A stretch of 12,484 bases of DNA, from positions 1 to 12,484 of the forward strand of contig CAYPZL010000171.1 in assembly GCA_964415045.1 (NCBI GenBank), written 5' to 3'. The DNA is from CAYPZL01 sp964415045 (lineage in GTDB: Bacteria > Planctomycetota > Phycisphaerae > Sedimentisphaerales > Anaerobacaceae). The stretch's first letter is position 1, and every line of letters starts with the position of its first letter. Positions 1 to 5,581 of this stretch are shown piece by piece. Below the pieces are notes generated by a model. The model was not told the DNA's origin and made no database searches. It saw only the letters and a program-made list of their open reading frames with translations. A program made the position numbers and the translations under genes.

Positions 1-37
1 CCCCAGCGCTACCCTATTTTAACAGGCGCGCGCGAAT

Positions 38-147
38 TTTTCCGAATCCGTATGAGAAGGTTCTTCCACGCGCGGCCCAGATCCTCCACTGCGCTTCGCT
101 TCGTTCAGGCTGACAAACCACGCAAGGACTTTTCCTAATCCATATAA
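38..147. repeat. Imperfect direct repeat flanking the left-end remnant
   Basis: TTTTCCGAATCCGTATGA (38-55) and TTTTCCTAATCCATATAA (130-147) agree at 15 of 18 positions and bracket the repeat remnant at 81-118. They may be decayed terminal or target repeats of an inserted element, or a chance similarity in AT-richer non-coding DNA. No gene was recognised in 1-169. Confidence 0.35.
81..118. repeat. Dispersed-repeat remnant downstream of GH38
   Basis: The stretch around CTTCGTTCAGGCTGACAAA (99-117) matches, with one mismatch, the reverse complement of the hairpin element at 8540-8572 (CTTCGTTCAGGATGACAAA). This indicates two copies of one dispersed family in the window. This copy has lost the complementary arm and is unlikely to fold as a terminator. 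It lies in the 169-bp non-coding left end, downstream of the mannosidase stop codon. Confidence 0.55.
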
Positions 148-169
148 TTGCTTGTGGGACAGCCAACGA

Positions 170-3100
170 TTAGGCCGGGACGAGGCGCAGGGTCACGATT
201 TCGTGGGGTCTGGTGTATAGCGTAAGCTCGTTGTCGCCGATCTCCAGTGGTTCGGTGGTCTCTTCGAGCAGATTGGTCTTACAGACCTCGCTTAGCTTGA
301 AACCGGTTCGCAGGGTGACGTTGCCCCGCTGGCGCATGCTCTCGTACATTCGGACGATGATGCCGTTGCCGTCTTCGGCCTGCTTGACGGTCTCAATGAC
401 CATGCTTTCACTATCGACGCGTACCAGCGGTTCGATTTGCTCCCTTCGAGGGCCGGGGCTCGCAGGCTCGAATACGATCATCGGATCGTTGAGGGCATAG
501 GCGGCGGCGATCGTTTCGCGGCCCCAGCGACCGGCGTGGGGCAGCAGGCTGTACGTGAAGGTATGCTGCCCCTGGTCGGCGGTCGGGTCGGGCATGGTCG
601 GGCTGCGCAACAGCGTGATGCGAATCACGTTGTCTCTGACGTCGTGGCCGTACTTGCAGTCGTTGAGCAAGCTGACGCCGTAGTTGCCCTCGCTCAAGTC
701 CACCCATTTCTGAGCGCATTGCTCGAAGCGGGCCCAGTCCCAGCTCGTGTTGCGATGGGTCGGGCGATGGACGTGGCCCCATTGAATCTCATGCGTCGCC
801 TCGTTGGCGTGTATGGCCACGGGGAAGGCCGCCTTGAGCAGAATGTGTCTCTCTTGCCAGTCGATCTGCGTTTCGACGTCGAGCCGCCGACTGTCACGAG
901 CCAGACGGATGTATTGCGTGTACTCGCTGCTGAGGATCTTTCGCTTGATCTCGATAGCGGCGCGCAGAGGCCCTTCCTCGACCACCCGCACCGACCGCGC
1001 CGGCTCGCTGGTCCACATCTTGTCGTCATAGAAGACGTCCACGTCCCACGCGTCCCAGTTGACGGGGCGGTCCTCGAAGGCCTGGAACTGGTTCGCCACG
1101 GCGCCGTCGCTGAGCACGTCCCTGTCGCATTCCTTGTCGTAGATGCGCACGATGTCGCCGTCGGCATTGAACTCCACCCGCAGCAAACCGTTCTCCAGTT
1201 GCGTAGGATGGGCTTCAGCCCATGCTGATGGTGACGTCGGGCCCTCGGGGCTGCATGGGCTGAAGCCCATCCTACCAGGCTCCGTCTGCGAATTCGCGGT
1301 CTCGATCGTCAGTGGGGTGATACTGAGCGGTTCGAGGGCGCCGGCATCGACCAGCGTCCCCGCCTCGATTGGCTGGGTGGGAAGGGCCCGTCCGTCAGGC
1401 CCGCAGAGTGACTCGCCGGCGGCCAGCGAGCCGTTCCACAACACCGGCTCGCTTCGCCCGAAGGCGATGGGATTGGCCAGGATGATCCGCCCCCCTGCCG
1501 CTCCGGCGATGCACGATAGCGCCCGGACCTTCACCTCCTCGGCAATCCGCCCGATGCGCTCGTACTGCTGGAGCGACTCGCTGTAGACCGCGCCGATGGA
1601 CGAGCCGGGGATGATGTCGTGGAACTGGTTCAGACAGACAAGCTGCCATGCCTGCCGCAGTTCCGCGTGCGGGTACTGGAACCGCTCGTCCAGAACGCCC
1701 GCGACGCCGGCAAGCCATTCGGCGTCGTGGAGCATGAACTCGCTCTTGCGGTTCGCGCGCTTGTTGCGGCTCTGCGTGGTGTAGGTGCCGCGGTGATATT
1801 CGAGGTAAAGCTCGCCGTTCCAGGTCGGCAGCTTGTCGCCGGCGGATTGTTCGAGCTTGCGGAAGAAGTCGATGGCCCGGCCGTGCTTCGTTCTCGGCAA
1901 TCCCGGAAAGTCCGCCATCTCGCGGATATTCTCCAGCATCTCCCGGGTGGGCCCGCCCCCGCCGTCACCGTAACCGAAGGCCGTCATCAAGTCGTTGTGC
2001 GTCTCCTTTTGCAGGAAGTTCGTCCAGGACTTGTGGATCTCTTCGGGAACGACCGTCCCGTTGTACGTCACGCCCTTGTCCCTGCCGGCTTCCGGCGTCG
2101 TGCCCAAGTGCGTCAAGACCTTCGTTCCGTCGATGCCCTGCCACCAAAAGCTATCGTACGGGAACCGGTTGTACTGGTTCCAGGACAGCTTGGTTGTATA
2201 GAAATAGCTCAGGCCTGCCTGCTCGATCAACTGGGGCAGGCAGTACGGATAACCGAAGACGTCGGGCAGCCAGAGAATCGGCGTCTCGGCCTCCGCGCCG
2301 AAATGCTCGGCAAAGAACGTCCGTCCCAGCAGGAACTGGCGGGCCAGGGATTCGGGCCCGCTGATATTGCAGTCGGCCTCGACCCACATGCCGCCGGTGA
2401 TTTCCCAGCGTCCCTCGGCCGCCCTTTCCTTGATGCGTTCAAACAGCTCGGGGTAGTCCTGCCGCACGTAATCATACAACTGCGGCTGGCTCTGGGTGAA
2501 CCGGTACCGCTCGAACTCCTCCATCAGGGCCAGCACGGTGTGGAAGGATCGCCCGCACTTGCGCCGCGTCTGCGCCAGAGGCCAGAGCCAGGCCACGTCG
2601 ATGTGACTGTGGCCCACGGCGGTGACGTCCACGTCGAGACCCGCCCCGGCCCGGCGCAGCTCGGCCTCAAGCACCGCGTGAGCTTGGGGCACGCTCTGGT
2701 AAAAGGACTCACCCAGCGGCTCGCGCGTGTCCAACACCTTGAAGGCCTCGTCCAGAGCGTTGAGTATCCGTCCTTTGGCCGGCTGGTTGTCGTCGAGCAC
2801 TTCTGCGGCGCCCAGGGCGACCCGGACCGTCGCGATGAAGGCTTGTGTCGCCGCATCGACTTGCACGACATGGCATTGTTCCATCAGCAGTTTCGCGGCG
2901 GGCGGGTCCTCGAAACAACCCCATCTGCCGGTGTAGCCATGCAAAGCCAGCACGTGCTCGTCGCCGTCGCAGCAATCGGTCGGTAAATAGATGAGGCGGT
3001 GGTACTTATCGCACCCGGCGACCGCCCGGCCGTCTACGTAGACGAGCGCTTCCGGATGGCAGAAGTCCCAGTTGTGGATTTCGCCCAGGTTCAGAACGAC

Positions 3101-3373
3101 TCCCACGGGCCCGGCGTCGTCCCAGTCCTGTGGCACGCGAAATCGGCTGCGCAGCGTGAAGCTCGCATTCCACTGGCCCCAGTACGTCCCCGGCTCGACA
3201 ACGGGCCATAGGCTATCGTCCATGTCGGACGCCACCGCGCCGGCCTCCTCGGGGCCGGCGTGCTCGAAATACCGGAAGGCCCCGAGCGGGACCCGCCGGC
3301 GGTACACCAGTGGCTCAATCAGCTTCAGACGCCCGGTGATTTTCTGCAGTGTCAATCGTCTTTGGTGTTCCAT
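170..3373 (-). CDS. Alpha-mannosidase, glycoside hydrolase family 38
   Basis: A 1067-residue GH38 enzyme that hydrolyses alpha-mannosidic bonds; GH38 is a retaining, zinc-dependent family. The metal and catalytic residues are visible: HSHIDVAW (His257, Asp259), WLPDVFGY with the expected nucleophile Asp371, and NQFHDIIPG (His585, Asp586). Order: N-terminal beta domain (about 1-245), catalytic barrel and helical domain (about 250-620), C-terminal beta domains (LENGLLRVEF near 727 to the end). I chose the ATG at 3373 because GGGAG lies 6 nt upstream; a start 9 codons further upstream is less likely. No signal peptide is seen, so a cytoplasmic location is inferred. A palindromic repeat is translated in frame at about residues 700-724, at a domain boundary. 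The gene is divergent from the GH130 gene, which supports a shared mannoside pathway. The exact linkage cleaved cannot be read from the sequence. Confidence 0.95.
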   Translation of the reverse strand: MEHQRRLTLQKITGRLKLIEPLVYRRRVPLGAFRYFEHAGPEEAGAVASDMDDSLWPVVEPGTYWGQWNASFTLRSRFRVPQDWDDAGPVGVVLNLGEIHNWDFCHPEALVYVDGRAVAGCDKYHRLIYLPTDCCDGDEHVLALHGYTGRWGCFEDPPAAKLLMEQCHVVQVDAATQAFIATVRVALGAAEVLDDNQPAKGRILNALDEAFKVLDTREPLGESFYQSVPQAHAVLEAELRRAGAGLDVDVTAVGHSHIDVAWLWPLAQTRRKCGRSFHTVLALMEEFERYRFTQSQPQLYDYVRQDYPELFERIKERAAEGRWEITGGMWVEADCNISGPESLARQFLLGRTFFAEHFGAEAETPILWLPDVFGYPYCLPQLIEQAGLSYFYTTKLSWNQYNRFPYDSFWWQGIDGTKVLTHLGTTPEAGRDKGVTYNGTVVPEEIHKSWTNFLQKETHNDLMTAFGYGDGGGGPTREMLENIREMADFPGLPRTKHGRAIDFFRKLEQSAGDKLPTWNGELYLEYHRGTYTTQSRNKRANRKSEFMLHDAEWLAGVAGVLDERFQYPHAELRQAWQLVCLNQFHDIIPGSSIGAVYSESLQQYERIGRIAEEVKVRALSCIAGAAGGRIILANPIAFGRSEPVLWNGSLAAGESLCGPDGRALPTQPIEAGTLVDAGALEPLSITPLTIETANSQTEPGRMGFSPCSPEGPTSPSAWAEAHPTQLENGLLRVEFNADGDIVRIYDKECDRDVLSDGAVANQFQAFEDRPVNWDAWDVDVFYDDKMWTSEPARSVRVVEEGPLRAAIEIKRKILSSEYTQYIRLARDSRRLDVETQIDWQERHILLKAAFPVAIHANEATHEIQWGHVHRPTHRNTSWDWARFEQCAQKWVDLSEGNYGVSLLNDCKYGHDVRDNVIRITLLRSPTMPDPTADQGQHTFTYSLLPHAGRWGRETIAAAYALNDPMIVFEPASPGPRREQIEPLVRVDSESMVIETVKQAEDGNGIIVRMYESMRQRGNVTLRTGFKLSEVCKTNLLEETTEPLEIGDNELTLYTRPHEIVTLRLVPA
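1203..1275. repeat. 73-bp palindromic repeat inside the GH38 gene
   Basis: Two perfect 23-nt inverted arms (1203-1225 and 1253-1275) are separated by a 27-nt centre. Each arm itself contains a smaller palindrome, ATGGGCTTCAGCCCAT (7-bp stem, 2-nt loop). The element is read through in frame by the mannosidase and gives the low-complexity stretch GRMGFSPC...AWAEAHPT at about residues 700-724. The arrangement is like REP/BIME-type elements spread by a RAYT transposase, or a MITE. Family membership is inferred; no second full copy is present in this window. Confidence 0.85.
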
Positions 3374-3401
3374 GTACACTCCCTTATGTCCGTCGCGCAT
3401 T

Positions 3402-3420
3402 CCGGAGATTTGGTCTCCGG
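3402..3420. promoter_or_regulatory. Inverted repeat, possible operator or leader hairpin
   Basis: CCGGAGA (3402-3408) and TCTCCGG (3414-3420) are perfect 7-bp inverted arms around TTTGG. The site lies 29 bp upstream of the mannosidase start, where it could bind a dimeric regulator or fold in the 5' leader of that mRNA. A regulatory function is inferred only from position and symmetry. Confidence 0.35.
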
Positions 3421-3445
3421 GCGCCGCCCGAGTCTAACGGAAAAG

Positions 3446-3461
3446 CTTTGACCGTTCAAAG
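3446..3461. promoter_or_regulatory. Inverted repeat overlapping a candidate -35 box
   Basis: CTTTGA (3446-3451) and TCAAAG (3456-3461) are 6-bp inverted arms with a 4-bp centre, overlapping the TTGACC promoter candidate. A repressor bound here would block the GH130 operon. The symmetry is short and could be chance. Confidence 0.3.
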
Positions 3462-3523
3462 GGATTCGCATAAGCTACGCCGCGATGCAATATGCCTCCG
3501 GATTACAGTCAAGAGGACCAGGA

Positions 3524-4513
3524 ATGACGCAGAAACGAACCATCATCGGGCCCGGCCTGCCCAACATCCCATGGGAAGAGCGCCCGGACGACTGCAACCG
3601 TGTCATGTGGCGCTACAGCGGCAATCCCGTCATCGCCCGCGATCTGACGCCCACGTCCAACAGCATTTTCAACAGCGCCGTCGTGCCGTTCGAAGGCGCC
3701 TTCGCGGGCGTCTTCCGCTGCGACGACACGTGCCGCGAGATGCACATCCATGCCGGCCGCAGTCGCAACGGCTTCGATTTCGATATCGATCCCGAGCCGA
3801 TCCGATTCGTCTGCGACGAGCCGGAGATCGCCGAGCACATCGAGGCGTACGACCCGCGCGTCTGCTGGCTGGAGGATCGCTACTACGTGACATGGTGCAA
3901 CATCTACCACGGCCCGACCATCGGCATGGCGTACACGCACGATTTCCAGACGTTTCACCAGATGGAGAACGCCTTCCTGCCCTACAATCGCAACGGCGTG
4001 CTGTTCCCGCGCAAGATCGACGGCCGCTACGCCATGTTGAGCCGGCCCAGCGACACCGGGCACACTCCGTTCGGCGACATCTTCTACAGCGAGAGCCCCG
4101 ACCTGTGTTTCTGGGGCCGGCACCGTTTCGTCATGGGGACCAAGGGAGGCTGGCAATCGAAGAAGGTCGGTCCCGGCCCGACTCCGATTGAGACGACGCA
4201 AGGGTGGCTGATGATCTATCACGGCGTGCTCAATAGCTGCAACGGGTTCGTCTACAGCATGGGTGCGGCCCTGCTGGACCTGGAGGAGCCGTGGAAGGTC
4301 ATGTATCGAGCCAAGCCCTACATCCTCTCGCCCCAGATGCTGTACGAATGCGTGGGAGACGTGCCAAACGTGACTTTCCCCTGTGCGGCGCTGACGGACG
4401 CCGACACTGGGCGCATCGCCGTCTACTACGGCTGCGCCGACAGCGTCACGGGCATCGCCTTCGCCCAGGTTGACGAACTGATCGACTTCGTCAAGACCCA
4501 CTCAGAGTTGTAG
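3524..4513 (+). CDS. GH130 family beta-mannoside phosphorylase or hydrolase
   Basis: A 329-residue five-bladed beta-propeller-type protein of GH130, a family that phosphorolyses or hydrolyses beta-mannosides. Visible family motifs: NPV near the N-terminus, FNSAVV (49-54), YDPR with the probable catalytic proton donor Asp110, NGVLFP (from 157), SRPSDTGHTPFGD (from 173, His180), GWLMIYHG (to 234), GAALLDLEEPWKV, and a C-terminal NVTFPCA. The ATG at 3524 is preferred over one 13 codons upstream because AGAGG lies 7 nt before it. No signal peptide, so probably cytoplasmic. It is the first gene of a rightward operon; the next gene starts 16 bp after its stop. The GHTPFGD stretch resembles, from memory, phosphorylases acting on beta-1,2-mannosides, but Man-beta-1,4-GlcNAc phosphorylases also belong to this family and would pair logically with an alpha-mannosidase. 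Linkage, and phosphorylase versus hydrolase, remain open. Confidence 0.88.
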   Translation: MTQKRTIIGPGLPNIPWEERPDDCNRVMWRYSGNPVIARDLTPTSNSIFNSAVVPFEGAFAGVFRCDDTCREMHIHAGRSRNGFDFDIDPEPIRFVCDEPEIAEHIEAYDPRVCWLEDRYYVTWCNIYHGPTIGMAYTHDFQTFHQMENAFLPYNRNGVLFPRKIDGRYAMLSRPSDTGHTPFGDIFYSESPDLCFWGRHRFVMGTKGGWQSKKVGPGPTPIETTQGWLMIYHGVLNSCNGFVYSMGAALLDLEEPWKVMYRAKPYILSPQMLYECVGDVPNVTFPCAALTDADTGRIAVYYGCADSVTGIAFAQVDELIDFVKTHSEL

Positions 4514-4529
4514 AGGGGGCCTGCGGACC

Positions 4530-5552
4530 ATGACGCCGAGAGAGCTTGTCCTCAGGTCTCTGGAGTTCGACGGGCCGGCCCGCATCCCCCGGCAGATGTG
4601 GCTGCTGCCCTGGGCCACACAGCATCATGGCGATTGGGTCCGGTGCATCGAGAAAAGGTTCCCTAACGATCTCATTGGATGTCCCTACTTCTGTCGCCGG
4701 CCGGTTCCGGGACGCGGCGATCCCTATGCCGTGGGCACGTGCGTGGACGAATGGGGATGTACTTTCGTCAACCGGCAGGCGGGAATCATCGGCGAAGTCA
4801 AGCAACCCCTCGTCGCTTGCTGGGATGACATGGAAAAGGTTAGAGAACCCATCGAGGCGCTGACGGTGGATACCGGCGAAGTCGCCGCGTTCTGCCGGCA
4901 GACGGACCGGTTCGTCATGGCCCCCTGCTGCCCGCGGCCGTTCGAGCGGCTGCAGTTCCTACGCGGCACGGAGAACGCCATGACGGATTTGGCGTCGGGC
5001 GCACCCGGGCTGCGCGGCCTGCTCGACCGGATACACCGGTTCTATCTCAAGGAGGTTCGCTTGTGGTGCGGCACCGACGTCGATGGCGTCATGTTCATGG
5101 ATGACTGGGGCACTCAAAGAGCGTTGCTGATCTCGCCGGCCATGTGGCGCGAGGCCTTCAAGCCCCTGTATCGCGACTACATCGATATGATCCACGCCGC
5201 CGGCAAGAAAGCGTTCATGCACTCGGACGGCTGGATCGTCGACATCATCGAAGACCTGATCGAGCTGGGACTCGATGCGTTGAACGCGCAGGTGTTTTGC
5301 ATGGGACTGGAGCCGCTCGGCGTCCGCTTCGGGGGCCGGATTGCGTTCTGGGGAGAAATCGACCGGCAACATCTCTTGCCCAACGGATCGCGAGCGGAAG
5401 TGACGCAGGCCGTTCGACAGTTCAACGCCTGCTTCTATCACAATGGCGGCCTCATCGCCCAACTGGAATTCGGGCCGGGCGCGAACCCGGAAAACGTATA
5501 CGCCGCATTCGAGGCATGGGACGCCTTTTCGGAACATGATTCTGCCGGATAG
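4530..5552 (+). CDS. URO-D-fold protein, HSDG type (first copy)
   Basis: A 340-residue protein of the uroporphyrinogen decarboxylase / MtaA-like methyltransferase superfamily (COG0407-like). It opens with the family pattern MTPRELVLRSLEFDGPARIP. The core DGVMFMDDWG...LISPAMW is followed by GKKAFMHSDG, with His231 and Asp233. Corrinoid methyltransferases of this fold have H-x-C-G here and use the Cys to bind zinc; this protein has Asp. The Arg-rich N-terminal substrate motif of true HemE (MRQAGR-like) is not recognisable, so a haem-synthesis role is unlikely. A purine-rich GAGGGGG lies about 10 nt before the ATG. It is the second gene of the GH130 operon and lies 29 bp before the secreted CBM9-like protein gene. 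Function unknown; a role in sugar or methyl-group metabolism is inferred only from context. It has a diverged relative at 8604-9548. Confidence 0.88.
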   Translation: MTPRELVLRSLEFDGPARIPRQMWLLPWATQHHGDWVRCIEKRFPNDLIGCPYFCRRPVPGRGDPYAVGTCVDEWGCTFVNRQAGIIGEVKQPLVACWDDMEKVREPIEALTVDTGEVAAFCRQTDRFVMAPCCPRPFERLQFLRGTENAMTDLASGAPGLRGLLDRIHRFYLKEVRLWCGTDVDGVMFMDDWGTQRALLISPAMWREAFKPLYRDYIDMIHAAGKKAFMHSDGWIVDIIEDLIELGLDALNAQVFCMGLEPLGVRFGGRIAFWGEIDRQHLLPNGSRAEVTQAVRQFNACFYHNGGLIAQLEFGPGANPENVYAAFEAWDAFSEHDSAG

Positions 5553-5581
5553 ACCAGAGCCGGGCAGTGGAGGAAAAAGCC

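Larger units (their letters stand above)
3374..3523. promoter_or_regulatory. Divergent intergenic region between GH38 and GH130
   Basis: This 150-bp stretch must hold the start signals for both the leftward mannosidase and the rightward GH130 operon. A weak rightward promoter candidate is TTGACC (3448-3453) with a poor -10 around CATAAG (3469-3474), spacing 15. No convincing leftward promoter was found. Two inverted repeats, annotated separately, are the best operator candidates. Confidence 0.45.

Noticed and set aside
1203..1275. An intrinsic terminator or attenuator within the mannosidase.
   Set aside because: There is no T-tract after the stem on either strand, and the frame continues through to an intact C-terminal domain.
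1619..2986. A 455-codon frame antisense to the alpha-mannosidase.
   Set aside because: It lies opposite the catalytic core of GH38 and shows no domain of its own; the GH38 frame explains the DNA.
3509..4501. A 330-codon frame antisense to the GH130 gene.
   Set aside because: It mirrors the GH130 codons and has no recognisable family or ribosome site.
4530..5552. True uroporphyrinogen decarboxylase (HemE) for haem synthesis.
   Set aside because: The HemE N-terminal Arg-containing signature is not recognisable, no other haem gene is nearby, and the gene sits in a glycan operon.
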